Of a stretch of DNA of 21,720 nt, positions 14,316-21,720 are shown piece after piece. The notes under the pieces were generated by a model. That model searched no databases. It was not told the DNA's origin and was given only the letters and a program-made list of their open reading frames with translations. Every line of letters starts with the position of its first letter. The first letter of the stretch is position 1. The translations under genes were made by a program, and so were the position numbers. This DNA comes from a virus, in the IMG/VR virus record IMGVR_UViG_3300015374_000777, positions 1-21,720 of that record, one strand, 5' to 3'.

Positions 14316-14609
14316 CTACATTACGCCAGTTACGTCATCGACCAACGTCAGGATGCGACGGTCTACTACGGCCCACGGCATAGCCATTATCTTGGCCTTC
14401 AGGTGTTCGTAGTCCGCGTCTTCCAGTTCGAGCGTGCCGTTGGCTGATTCCAGCGCGTCCAGCACGCGTATCGACTGGCGCATTTCGGCAATGGTCACTC
14501 CGGCGCGCGGATCGAGTGGCTGGCGGATGACTTCTTTCAGCACCTGCGTGTACCGCAACGGCTCCACCCCCGGCTCACCCGGTAACTCACGCAGCGGAAT
14601 GCTTTTCAT
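14316..14609 (-). CDS. Small conserved phage protein, function unknown
   Basis: This is a 97-residue protein with a distinctive order: KSIPLRELPGEPG, TQVLKEVIRQPLDPRAGVTI, then AEMRQSIRVLDALESANGTL, ELEDADYEHLKAKIMAMPWA and a final DRRILTLVDDV. I have the impression of having seen this pattern in other phage genomes as a short hypothetical protein near tail genes, but I cannot name a function. The two helical halves could form a small chaperone-like or regulatory dimer. The gene overlaps the previous one as ATGA and runs straight into the repeat protein gene, so it may help assemble or express fibre proteins. Confidence 0.75.
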   Translation of the reverse strand: MKSIPLRELPGEPGVEPLRYTQVLKEVIRQPLDPRAGVTIAEMRQSIRVLDALESANGTLELEDADYEHLKAKIMAMPWAVVDRRILTLVDDVTGVM

Positions 14610-14893
14610 GCCAGTCCGATGATCCTAGAAATGAATGTCATGTCAATAGCGTCCAGGGCCGTGTCGAGATCCGCAATGGCGCTCTTGATCAAGGTTTCCT
14701 GGGAAGCGTCGAAGTAATACGGGGCAGCCTTCAGGTCCACGGTATCTAGCCAGTTGTGATCCTGGCCGACAGTCAGCTTGTTCTGAGAGAACGCCCGCAG
14801 ATGCTGGCCGATAATCTGGTTCACGGCAAACGCCGTCTCGGGCGCAGTGCCAACCGTAGCGGGCGGGGGCGGTGGATCGGTGGGAACGGTCAT
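14606..14893 (-). CDS. Small phage protein following the large fibre gene
   Basis: This is a 95-residue protein. A Pro-rich start (PTDPPPPPATVGTAPE) leads into helices with AVNQIIGQHLRAFSQNKLTV, HNWLDTVDLK and YYFDASQETLIKSAIADLDT, ending AIDMTFISRIIGLA. The last segment, roughly 25 residues of helix followed by an aromatic-containing helix and a short tail, is a pattern I associate with small phage structural accessory proteins. A function cannot be assigned. AAAGGAG lies six bases before the ATG, and the stop codon of the fibre gene is part of that site, so the two are tightly linked. The end overlaps the next gene as ATGA. Confidence 0.75.
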   Translation of the reverse strand: MTVPTDPPPPPATVGTAPETAFAVNQIIGQHLRAFSQNKLTVGQDHNWLDTVDLKAAPYYFDASQETLIKSAIADLDTALDAIDMTFISRIIGLA

Positions 14894-14899
14894 GCGCTT

Positions 14900-14906
14900 C
14901 TCCTTT
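14900..14906 (-). promoter_or_regulatory. Ribosome-binding site merged with the fibre-gene stop
   Basis: The site AAAGGAG shares bases with the TAA that ends the large fibre gene (14905-14907). The ATG at 14893 follows after six bases. Ribosomes finishing the fibre gene are placed directly on the next start. Confidence 0.7.
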
Positions 14907-17900
14907 ATGCCGTGGTCGTGTCGGTGATCAGGCCATACGCAACGAGCGCGGCGATGACCGAACCGAGCGCGGCGTTGCTGCCCTTGGCTCCAGACACGGT
15001 GGCCTTTGTCGAGCCCGCCGCGCCGAAGAACGAAAGCCCCGCGCCGCCAGGTGGGCAGACAAAGACATAGCCGTCATTGCGGACGTAGAACAGGTTGGCG
15101 GGAGTCGAGTTCTGAATCTGCAACGCGAACTGCGCGCTAGTGTTCGTCGCGCCCCGCAGCAAGAGTGTTGTTCCGGCGAATGGGACCACGCCCATACCCA
15201 CGAGGCCATCGAACTGCGACGTGCCTTGATTCCACAACCCAATGTTGGTCGTGCTCGCTCCAGACTGCGCGGCGATAGCAATGCCGAAGGCGTTGCCGAT
15301 ACCGGCCTTGCCCTGGTTCTCCACCAACACGCCGGTCATGGTGGTGATGGCACTCCCCGCGCCGAGTGTTGGGCTATACGCGTGCAGCGCTCGGCCAACG
15401 CCCATCGTGAACGCCGCCGCCGCCGTCACCACTCCGGCAATAATCCCCTCGCCTCCTCCGGTAGCCGCTGCGTTGAATGACGGAAATGCGTAGATCCCGT
15501 ACTGCGTGCTGCTGGTCAATGTTGACGGTTGGACATTGATGCCAATGGTCGTCGCCGGCGGCGTGCCAACCCCAACCGAACCATCCAGCTGCGACGTGCC
15601 CAAATTCCGCAGGCCGATGTTGCTGCCGCTCGCGCCGGACGGGGCGTTGATGTAGATGCCGTAGGCGTTGGTCACGCCGGCCGAGCCCATGTTGTGCAGG
15701 TAGATCCCAGCGGTGTTGGTGACCAGGCTCGATCCCTGGATGGTCGGGGAATTGGCGCGCAGCCCGATCAGCCAGGGAATGGTGAACGAGGCGTTCTGCG
15801 TCTGCATCTTCGTCTCGATGGCCTCGGCCCAGGTGCTGGCCGACGAAGGGGCCTCGATGTGCGAGACGAACACCGACTGGACACCGCCGCCGGAGGTTCG
15901 GCCGGCAGCGATGAACATACTCTCGGTGACGTTCGAGTAGCCGACGAAGTTATCGACTACGCACACGTTGCCGTAATGCGCGCCGCCGTTCATGTACAGC
16001 GCCCACTGCGCCTGCGGCGTGGCCCCGATGGCCACGTTGCCGGTGAGCGTGCTTTGACCGGCGACGTTCAGCGTGCCGCCCACGTACACGTTGCGCGGCC
16101 TGTTCGCTCCAGATGCCCCAATGTCATAGGTGTTGTCGGTATTAGCGAGCAGGTTGGTTCCGTTCGTCCAGCCAGGTGTGACCATGCTCGTGCCGAGGTA
16201 GAGGGTGCGCGGCCTGCTCGTGGCCGTCGCACCAATGTCGTAGGTGTTGTCCGGGGCAAACGTCAGGTTCTGCGTCAGCGGAAGGCTGAAGATGTTCCCG
16301 GCCGCACCCTGAGTCATGAGCTTGACCAGCACGTCCGTGCCGGTGTTCGGAATCACGCCCCCACTCTGCGTCCACTGCACCGGGACGCTGAACCAGCCTG
16401 TGTTATTCACGGCCGGACCAGTGACGTTGAACTGCACGTACCGCGTGCTGTCGGTCTTCTGCGACAGGCGTATCTGATCGCCAGACGCCATGACAGCAAA
16501 CGCCTGAGAACGATCAACACCGTCCGTCGATCTCTTGTCGAAGTACAGCGTGGCCGTGCCGGAGGCCCAGGTACCTGTATTGGAACGAACCTGCTGAGCG
16601 TTCGGTGGCGTGGAGGTCACGTTGCTCCACGTCCATGTCTCCATGTACGCCGCGCCAATGGCACTCAGCAGTTGCTCGTTGCCCAGCGAATCGAGGGCGT
16701 ACACGAGGTGATCTGCCTTGGGGTACACGAAGAGCGACCCCGCTGCCGGGATCACTGATGGGGTGACGATTTCGGCAAGCGATTGGTAGCCACCCAGATA
16801 CATGTTGCGCGGCCTGGTTGCTCCAGATGCGCCAATGTCGTAGGTGTTATCCGGACTGAAGATCAATGGAGCCGTGAGCGTCGTAGTGCTGTGTATCGTG
16901 ACGCCCCCGGCCACGTCCATCCCGCCCGCGAGGAACAGATTCCTGGGACGGTTCGCTCCTGCCGCGCCGATGTCGTAGGCGTTGTCCGTCCAAGTCAGGA
17001 GGTTGCCGGTTTGCCACTCGATCCGCCAGCGGTCGATGAAGTTGTTGCTGAAGATGATGTCGCCGCCACCGTTAGCCGTCAGGCGATAGGCGTGCGGCTG
17101 GCCCGTGCCGGCGTACTCGGTGCCCGTCTCGAAGATGCCGAACGACCAGCGGAAGAAGCCGCGCTCGTAGTTATTGACATCGGTGAAGGTGTTGTAGATG
17201 CGCAGCGCCTGGGCATTTGTGGTACGCCGCATAGCCAGCACATCGGCTGCGTCGCGGTACAGACGCACATCGTGTGTCGTCTGCCCCGGAGCACCGGATG
17301 CCCAACCCAGGAATGTCTGGCCGTTCAGCGTCAACCCTGAGCCGAGAGAAAAGAGCGCCACCGGGCTGCCTGACTGTGCCATCACCGGATAGCCCGTTTG
17401 GTTGAACAGACCCCCGTCAATGTTCATGAACCCGAGGCTGGGGACACCCGCACTGCCGTCCCCCGCCAGAAATGAGGTGCTGGCGTACACCGTGCGCGGA
17501 TATGCGCCAGCCACGCCGATGTCCCAGGTGTTGGTGTCTGACGGCTGGAGATGGTTACTCGCGTTCACCAGCCAACTGGTCACACCGTTCCGCCCGAAGC
17601 GCACGCTGCCACCGCTGGCGTAGATGTTCACACCCCCCGAGCCGATCAGATTGATCGTGTTTGCACTGGGTGACCACAGCCCGGCGGCGGGCGAGTTGAC
17701 GAAGCTGTAACTGGGCGCGGTCTGCAAGCCGTCCGGCGCGAGCAGCGGGAATGTCACGCCGCTGGTCTGTTGCAACGAATCGTGCGTGATGACCGCTGAC
17801 ACAGCCGTTCCGGCGACCCACGAGCGGGCCGTCTGATCGCCGTTGTAGGGTTCGACGGCCCGCGTGACCGTCAGACTGGCTGTCCCCTGACCACCGGTAA

Positions 17901-18063
17901 CCCGTACCACCTCGAATGGCCCGTTGGTCGGATCTTGGCAGAGAACTGCCCGATACTCGCCGCCCGTCGGCCATTTCGACGCGTCACCAGCGGCAATCGG
18001 CAGGGTTGTCGACCCAGCGACGATATCGCTAGCTACCGTCGTCCGCAGCCCGTTGCCGGGCAA
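14905..18063 (-). CDS. Large fibre protein (1052 residues) with DNTYDIG and GIY-type repeats
   Basis: Residues 1-95 form a small beta domain (WPTGGEYRAVLCQDPTNGPF, QGTASLTVTRAVEPYNGDQT) paralogous to one in an upstream gene. Five motifs of the form DNTYDIG-x-RPRN-YLGG, the first a degenerate WDIG version, lie near residues 176, 357, 402, 602 and 640. Such motifs are common in phage fibres. Two longer paralogous blocks, GIYLHNMGSAGVTNAYGIYI (about 784-834) and GVLVENQGKAGIGNAFGIAI (about 908-957), both lead into a sequence like GTSQLDGSVGVG. The C-terminus ATVSGAKGSNAALGSVIAAL with GLITDTTTA is also typical of fibre proteins. It should be a trimeric, surface-exposed receptor-binding or fibre protein. 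The listed start is TTG at 18063, but the homologous reading continues upstream and an ATC start is possible. Confidence 0.85.
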   Translation of the reverse strand: MPGNGLRTTVASDIVAGSTTLPIAAGDASKWPTGGEYRAVLCQDPTNGPFEVVRVTGGQGTASLTVTRAVEPYNGDQTARSWVAGTAVSAVITHDSLQQTSGVTFPLLAPDGLQTAPSYSFVNSPAAGLWSPSANTINLIGSGGVNIYASGGSVRFGRNGVTSWLVNASNHLQPSDTNTWDIGVAGAYPRTVYASTSFLAGDGSAGVPSLGFMNIDGGLFNQTGYPVMAQSGSPVALFSLGSGLTLNGQTFLGWASGAPGQTTHDVRLYRDAADVLAMRRTTNAQALRIYNTFTDVNNYERGFFRWSFGIFETGTEYAGTGQPHAYRLTANGGGDIIFSNNFIDRWRIEWQTGNLLTWTDNAYDIGAAGANRPRNLFLAGGMDVAGGVTIHSTTTLTAPLIFSPDNTYDIGASGATRPRNMYLGGYQSLAEIVTPSVIPAAGSLFVYPKADHLVYALDSLGNEQLLSAIGAAYMETWTWSNVTSTPPNAQQVRSNTGTWASGTATLYFDKRSTDGVDRSQAFAVMASGDQIRLSQKTDSTRYVQFNVTGPAVNNTGWFSVPVQWTQSGGVIPNTGTDVLVKLMTQGAAGNIFSLPLTQNLTFAPDNTYDIGATATSRPRTLYLGTSMVTPGWTNGTNLLANTDNTYDIGASGANRPRNVYVGGTLNVAGQSTLTGNVAIGATPQAQWALYMNGGAHYGNVCVVDNFVGYSNVTESMFIAAGRTSGGGVQSVFVSHIEAPSSASTWAEAIETKMQTQNASFTIPWLIGLRANSPTIQGSSLVTNTAGIYLHNMGSAGVTNAYGIYINAPSGASGSNIGLRNLGTSQLDGSVGVGTPPATTIGINVQPSTLTSSTQYGIYAFPSFNAAATGGGEGIIAGVVTAAAAFTMGVGRALHAYSPTLGAGSAITTMTGVLVENQGKAGIGNAFGIAIAAQSGASTTNIGLWNQGTSQFDGLVGMGVVPFAGTTLLLRGATNTSAQFALQIQNSTPANLFYVRNDGYVFVCPPGGAGLSFFGAAGSTKATVSGAKGSNAALGSVIAALVAYGLITDTTTA

Positions 18064-18083
18064 AATCTCAGCGATTGGAGTGG

Positions 18084-18088
18084 CCCCC
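18084..18088 (-). promoter_or_regulatory. Possible ribosome-binding site for a non-standard fibre start
   Basis: GGGGG lies eight bases before an in-frame ATC at 18073-18075, twelve bases upstream of the TTG at 18063. No other strong site precedes the TTG at normal distance. The homologous domain in the upstream gene also continues across this region, which supports an earlier start. Confidence 0.35.
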
Positions 18089-18117
18089 TACCGAACTTTA
18101 TGGAAGGTTAGTCTTCG

Positions 18118-18519
18118 TCAATCCTCGCTGACAGTCAGGGCCGAGGCCGCGAATCTCGGAATGTCACCCACGTTCATGACGGTGCTCGTGCAGTCACCCC
18201 AGTACAGCATGTTGCCTGTCGTGATTGCGTCCATGACCGCCCAGCCGACGACGGTGTAAGCCGACGTAGTGACTTGCGGAAAGGCAATCTCCGCGTTGTT
18301 CGCGATCTGGCTCGCGGTGCGCGTCCAACCCGCCGACGCAACAGCTTGACGCGCGTACGCCGAACCGGTCACTTCCGTACCGCCCGACGCGTCCGACGGT
18401 GTCGCGGTGAACAGTGCGACATACACCGTTGACAGAGCGGTCAGTGCTGGAGTTGCGCCGCCCTTAAACACATGATCCAACAATCGTTGCTCGAAGGCGT
18501 CTGTCTTGCTACCGGCCAA
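18118..18519 (-). CDS. Phage tail fibre/minor tail protein of the gp80-like type
   Basis: This is a 133-residue protein. It starts with AGSKTDAFEQRLLDHVFKGG, then LSTVYVALFTATPSDASGGT and EVTGSAYARQAVASAGWTRT. The second half has NNAEIAFPQVTTSAYTVVGW and NMLYWGDCTSTVMNVGD. The order, a short N-terminal helix, a VALFTA-TPSD strand with GGTEVTGSAYARQ, and a FPQVT-VVGW end, is that of small phage proteins annotated as tail fibre or minor tail proteins. The TTG start has AAGGAG at a spacing of seven bases, which is a strong site, and no ATG lies nearby. It sits between two fibre-like genes and probably serves as a fibre subunit or fibre-base protein. Confidence 0.8.
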   Translation of the reverse strand: MAGSKTDAFEQRLLDHVFKGGATPALTALSTVYVALFTATPSDASGGTEVTGSAYARQAVASAGWTRTASQIANNAEIAFPQVTTSAYTVVGWAVMDAITTGNMLYWGDCTSTVMNVGDIPRFAASALTVSED

Positions 18520-18526
18520 TTGAGTT

Positions 18527-18532
18527 CTCCTT
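18527..18532 (-). promoter_or_regulatory. Ribosome-binding site deciding a TTG start
   Basis: AAGGAG with a seven-base spacing precedes the TTG at 18519 and immediately follows the stop of the upstream gene (TAGAAGGAG). It fixes the start of the gp80-like gene although the codon is TTG. Confidence 0.7.
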
Positions 18533-19255
18533 CTACGCTGGTGGGGGCGGTGGCCCGTTCGGGTCGAGCACGCTCATAAGACGCTGGACATAGCGTCGTA
18601 GCTCGACATCGACGGCGATGATCTGCGGCAAAGGTTGGTAGTCAGCAGGTGACGAGCCGATGACCAGGCTGACGTTGTCGAAGACAAACGTGTATAGACC
18701 AATGCCTCCCAAGGCCACCGTGATGGGCTGCGCGCTACCAGATGGCAGAGCAGCAATCAGCCGTACGGTTTGCCAGTCGCCCGTACCATCCACTAACTGC
18801 GGCATCTGGTATGCCTGTTGGCCGAGAACGCCAATCGCCGCGTTAACCTGGCCGCCCGTCGGGGCCAGCACCTGAAACGACAACGCGACCGTCAAACCGT
18901 TGAGTGCGGTCACGTTAGGTGCAATCGTTTGGCCGATCAGGTTCACGTTCTGTGTCGTACCGGTGATCTGCGCGGCTAGCTGCGAACCAGCGGGCGCAGT
19001 AGACGCAACTTGTTGGACGCTGCCCGTTTCACCAAAGCGGTTGACCAGCACTGTCCAGCCGTCAGCCGCTACCTGATTGGGTTGGTCGAACGGACCTGGC
19101 CCGTTGCTCCAAAGTTCAAAGCCACCATTTACCAGCAGGTTTGGCCGCGAAAGCTCAAAGCCCATCACGTCGCTGCTCACACGCTGAATATCCTGAGGCA
19201 GGGTGCCTGGCGACATCGGTGTGGTAGGCGGCGTGGGAGCGTGCTGGTCGATCAA
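18533..19255 (-). CDS. Fibre-associated carbohydrate-binding-like protein
   Basis: This is a 240-residue protein. After a Pro-rich start comes NLLVNGGFELWSNGPGPFDQ, DGWTVLVNRFGETGSVQQVA, SQLAAQITGTTQNVNLIGQT, LTVALSFQVLAPTGGQVNAA and a final strand block (TFVFDNVSLVIGSSPADYQP). The LVNGGFE-x-W opening and the jelly-roll-like strand order are characteristic of carbohydrate-binding-like domains in phage fibre and head-surface proteins. The C-terminal helix VDVELRRYVQRL is also typical. It probably binds polysaccharide or is a structural fibre domain. The TTG at 19255 starts three bases after the previous stop and has only a weak site (GAGG about ten bases upstream). A later ATG (MSPGTLPQ) lacks one. 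Confidence 0.75.
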   Translation of the reverse strand: MIDQHAPTPPTTPMSPGTLPQDIQRVSSDVMGFELSRPNLLVNGGFELWSNGPGPFDQPNQVAADGWTVLVNRFGETGSVQQVASTAPAGSQLAAQITGTTQNVNLIGQTIAPNVTALNGLTVALSFQVLAPTGGQVNAAIGVLGQQAYQMPQLVDGTGDWQTVRLIAALPSGSAQPITVALGGIGLYTFVFDNVSLVIGSSPADYQPLPQIIAVDVELRRYVQRLMSVLDPNGPPPPPA

Positions 19256-19258
19256 TGC

Positions 19259-20341
19259 CTACGTACCTCGCACACTGTAGCTCACGATCACGCGTTCGCT
19301 GCCGCTGAAACTTGCCGCAAAGGTAAGTGCGGTGCCAACTACCGAATAGTGACCAGCGGCCAGCGACTGCACGACGCCATTACGGGCGACCATGATGATC
19401 GTTTCTGGCTGGTCTGTCAGCACGACACCAGTCGTGCTGGACGTTGGCACGAATTCCTCGGTTTCGATGCGCAGGTACAGGTGCTTGTCGAGATTGCTCT
19501 GAGTCAGAACAGCAGCGATGCCAGTTCCGGATGGCCAGGCGCGCGCAGTCTGGTCGCCGTGATACGGCTCGGCGGCGCGTTCGACACCCAGTGATGCTGA
19601 CCCCTGACCCTTCACCACTTTGACCAGTTCCCAAGGACCACTAACTGGGTCTTGCCAGAGCACCGCACGATAATTGCCCGCCGTCGGCCAGTTGGGCGCG
19701 TCGGCTGTCTGAATGACCACGGTCGTCGCGCTATTGCTAATCGCCCCGTTGAGGGTGCTGGTCAAACCATTCTCCGGCAGGACTTCGATTTCGGTAACAA
19801 GGTCTTCGACCACCACTGAGTTGACCAGATGGTCGGGGAAAGTGCTGCCATCCCAGGCGCGAATGCCGAAATGACCTTCGGCGCTAAAGGACGTGTCGTT
19901 GATCGTGATGTACTGCACGTCGTTGACGATGGCGAACAGGGTTGATCCCAGGCAGCCTAATGTCAGCGTTGTCGGATCGCTAGGTGGTGAGGCTGGGATC
20001 GCGTCCCAGATCGACGTGTACGTGCCGCCGACCACGCGGAACATCTTCAGGTGCGGCGCATTTACGTCCAGCCAGGCCAAGTAGAAGTTATTCGCATCCA
20101 CGTAGCGCATAACTACTCCCAAACCACCAGTGGACGACCACATGCTTCCAGTGCTGATATCCGCGGTTACCTTGTAGTTCGCACCGCCGAGTGAGGTCGT
20201 ATTGATCGCGAGCGACTGATTGAGGAGCGTCGCGCGCATCCCACCGCTGACGATGTCAAAATTGCCTGTTACTTCGACCCAGTTACCGCCCAGCGTGGCA
20301 GAATCGGCGCGGGCAAAATCGTCGCGGAACAGTTCAGCCAT
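19259..20341 (-). CDS. Lectin-like fibre protein with a domain shared with the large fibre
   Basis: This is a 360-residue, all-beta protein with three parts. Residues 1-180 look like a concanavalin/LamG-type jelly roll (FRDDFARADSATLGGNWVEV, GGLGVVMRYVDANNFYLAWL, FSAEGHFGIRAWDGSTF), a fold that binds sugars. Residues about 189-282 form a small domain (WPTAGNYRAVLWQDPVSGPW, GQGSASLGVERAAEPYHGDQ) paralogous to the start of the 1052-residue fibre. Residues about 290-360 form a third beta domain (VARNGVVQSLAAGHYSVVGT, SGSERVIVSYSVRGT) of a kind often found in tail fibres. It is likely a receptor-binding or fibre component. The ATG is three bases after the previous stop, without a clear ribosome-binding site, so translation is probably coupled. 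Confidence 0.8.
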   Translation of the reverse strand: MAELFRDDFARADSATLGGNWVEVTGNFDIVSGGMRATLLNQSLAINTTSLGGANYKVTADISTGSMWSSTGGLGVVMRYVDANNFYLAWLDVNAPHLKMFRVVGGTYTSIWDAIPASPPSDPTTLTLGCLGSTLFAIVNDVQYITINDTSFSAEGHFGIRAWDGSTFPDHLVNSVVVEDLVTEIEVLPENGLTSTLNGAISNSATTVVIQTADAPNWPTAGNYRAVLWQDPVSGPWELVKVVKGQGSASLGVERAAEPYHGDQTARAWPSGTGIAAVLTQSNLDKHLYLRIETEEFVPTSSTTGVVLTDQPETIIMVARNGVVQSLAAGHYSVVGTALTFAASFSGSERVIVSYSVRGT

Positions 20342-20344
20342 CGA

Positions 20345-20758
20345 CTAACTGGTAGGCGAAACGTAGGTGAACTCTTGGATTGTCACCAGAGCCCCCTGTT
20401 CCAGATCTACCTTGTCGATAACCAAGTTGGGATCATCCTCGTCGCCCGGCAACCCCACCGTACCGTCGAACACGACATATCCGTCCGCTCGCACCGTCCG
20501 GTACCAAACTGCCCGTCCGGTCAGAAGAGCGTAGGCACCAGGCATTCGCTTGGCGGTCCCGACACCATTAACTGGGTCGTCAAACGCCGGCGATTCGAAC
20601 AGGAACTCGATCAGCTTCCGAGCCTCGCCAGGTGGTGACTCAGGGGAGGGCGGCATCGGGGCCGGGAAGGTGATGAGCCTCCCGCCCGCTAAGAGACCAC
20701 CCATAAGCTTGGTCTGCTCGTTTGCCGTGGTAGTCGAGTAGGCCAGGGGGCGCGGCAT
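20345..20758 (-). CDS. Small beta-rich phage protein downstream of the portal gene
   Basis: This is a 137-residue protein. It starts with PLAYSTTTANEQTKLMGGLL, then has a Pro-rich stretch (FPAPMPPSPESPPGEA). The C-terminal half has GRAVWYRTVRADGYVVFDGT, GLPGDEDDPNLVIDKVDLEQ and GALVTIQEFTYVSPTS. The WYR-x-DG-x-V-x-DGTVG and the final LEQGALVTIQEFTY elements recur in small phage structural proteins that I know only as hypothetical. The ATG overlaps the portal stop by one base (TAATG), so translation is coupled. Its place between portal and fibres suggests a virion protein, possibly an attachment piece for the fibres. Confidence 0.7.
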   Translation of the reverse strand: MPRPLAYSTTTANEQTKLMGGLLAGGRLITFPAPMPPSPESPPGEARKLIEFLFESPAFDDPVNGVGTAKRMPGAYALLTGRAVWYRTVRADGYVVFDGTVGLPGDEDDPNLVIDKVDLEQGALVTIQEFTYVSPTS

Positions 20759-21720
20759 TATTCGGTTACCTCAACGACCCCCGTCATCCGTCCCTGATCG
20801 TCGCGCTCGATGATCTTGCGCGTCTTCGCTGGGGCCGACGGTGGGGCTTTTGAGGCGACGACCAATTCACGAACCTCTTTGGCTACGTCACGTAGGGCAT
20901 CGGCCGCATCTCGGACTCGCTCGCCTTCCATGTCGGGCTCGATGAACTGCGCACGAGCGTCGAGGAGGCCCGCCCCCTCGGGAACCGCCGCATCCCAATC
21001 GCGCGTGATTCGGCGGCGATCACCTTCGTCGTAACCAACATCAGCCGGCACGTACGGAAGCGGCGTCCCAACGGGTTTATACGCTTCAGGTGGAGGCGTA
21101 CCTGAAGGCTTCCCGTTGAGACGCCAATCTAAGCGTAATTCGGGCCAGTGAATGCCGAACACCTTCTTCGCCCGACTCGCGCCACTCTCCCCAGCTTCGC
21201 CACCAGTCTCGCCGTTTTCTACGGAGACCTTGTCCGAATTGGCACCAGCGGGTTCCATGTCGCCGCGCGGCGAGCCAGTTGTCGTCCCCGCGACAAACGA
21301 GTACGGCAGTTCGTTCGACGGGACCAGTCTGGGCTCTGGCGAGTCGGGCATGTGACCAGTTGTCTTTTCGGCTAGCTCTTCTTGGCCGATAACGCCCATC
21401 ATCCAAAGTTTCGTCGCGTTGTCGATGGTCAGCCCTTCGGTCATCGCGTCGCGATACTTTTCGGCAGCACGTAGCTCCGAGAAGCGCCAGCGGCATTCGG
21501 CCGCTACACCTTGCGCTTCGCACGCGAGCGTTGCCCACTCGGACAGTTGCGCCTCGGACAGATGCTGGACCGCCTTGATGCCGGCGGCTTGTAGCTCCCA
21601 TTGTCGGTTCGCGTTCGCCTCGGATTGGCCTTCGATAATGCCCATCAACAGCGGCATTGTCTTCAGGGCGCGGGCGAGTTCACGCTCCAGGGCGCGGATG
21701 AGCGGATCGATTCCGGCTAA
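20758..21720 (-). CDS. Probable portal protein, C-terminal part (cut by the window edge)
   Basis: The frame is open to the right edge, so only about the last 320 residues are visible; an internal Met at 21657 is not the start. The visible part begins with a helical region (GIDPLIRALERELARALKTM, MGIIEGQSEANANRQWELQA, EKYRDAMTEGLTIDNATKLW, MMGVIGQEELAEKTTGH) that matches the stem, wing and clip-side helices of portal C-termini. After it comes an unstructured Gly/Glu/Pro-rich region (SGASRAKKVFGIHWPELRLD). The C-terminus has GERVRDAADALRDVAKEVRE and RKIIERDDQGRMTGVVEVTE, also usual in portals. The portal forms the twelve-subunit DNA channel of the head. The context before protease and capsid supports this, but terminase is not in view. 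Confidence 0.72.
   Translation of the reverse strand, partial: LAGIDPLIRALERELARALKTMPLLMGIIEGQSEANANRQWELQAAGIKAVQHLSEAQLSEWATLACEAQGVAAECRWRFSELRAAEKYRDAMTEGLTIDNATKLWMMGVIGQEELAEKTTGHMPDSPEPRLVPSNELPYSFVAGTTTGSPRGDMEPAGANSDKVSVENGETGGEAGESGASRAKKVFGIHWPELRLDWRLNGKPSGTPPPEAYKPVGTPLPYVPADVGYDEGDRRRITRDWDAAVPEGAGLLDARAQFIEPDMEGERVRDAADALRDVAKEVRELVVASKAPPSAPAKTRKIIERDDQGRMTGVVEVTE

Noticed and set aside
15529-16758. A 409-codon open frame on the plus strand opposite the large fibre gene
   Set aside because: Its product is dominated by Arg, Val, Asp, His and Gly without any recognisable domain, the usual look of an antisense shadow in GC-rich DNA, and the minus-strand frame has clear fibre motifs.

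Overview
The window is part of the structural-gene block of a double-stranded DNA tailed phage (Caudoviricetes) or prophage. Every gene I can support lies on the minus strand, so transcription runs from the right edge to the left edge. Genes are packed with ATGA, GTGA and TAATG overlaps or gaps of a few bases, and there are no host housekeeping, tRNA, integrase or lysis genes. The DNA is GC-rich by eye, and ten of the genes appear to start at GTG or TTG. The sequence does not fix the host; a GC-rich environmental bacterium is likely.

In transcription order: (1) the C-terminal part of a probable portal protein enters at the right edge (20758-21720). (2) A cassette of about 10 kb follows (10633-20758). 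It holds nine genes for fibre-, lectin- or adhesin-like proteins and small accessory proteins, including a 1052-residue fibre and a 752-residue protein made largely of 20-residue repeats. (3) The head module comes next: a Cys-rich minor head protein, a 36-residue peptide, two small Cys-rich proteins, a 620-residue prohead protease fusion, a decoration-like protein and the major capsid protein (5357-10460). (4) A small membrane protein of the low-affinity iron permease family (PF04120) follows the capsid gene, then two genes that share a short paralogous domain. (5) The connector and tail-completion genes lie at 1863-3799: an adaptor, a head-closure protein, an HK97 gp10-like protein and a tail terminator. 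(6) The left end has an unrecognised gene, a family 2 glycosyltransferase and a small protein with a low-complexity C-terminus.

The order portal, fibre cassette, protease, capsid, connectors, tail terminator is the usual siphovirus-type order with one large insertion. The fibre cassette sits between portal and protease instead of after the tail genes. Together the genes would build a DNA-filled head with decoration, attach a tail, and display a large set of surface-binding proteins. The glycosyltransferase could modify virion or host surfaces, and the iron-permease-family protein is an accessory gene of unknown benefit.

The most interesting parts are the repeat-built fibre cassette and its position, the iron-permease-family gene in the head operon, the glycosyltransferase, the cluster of small Cys-rich genes before the protease, and a probable non-standard start for the large fibre gene.
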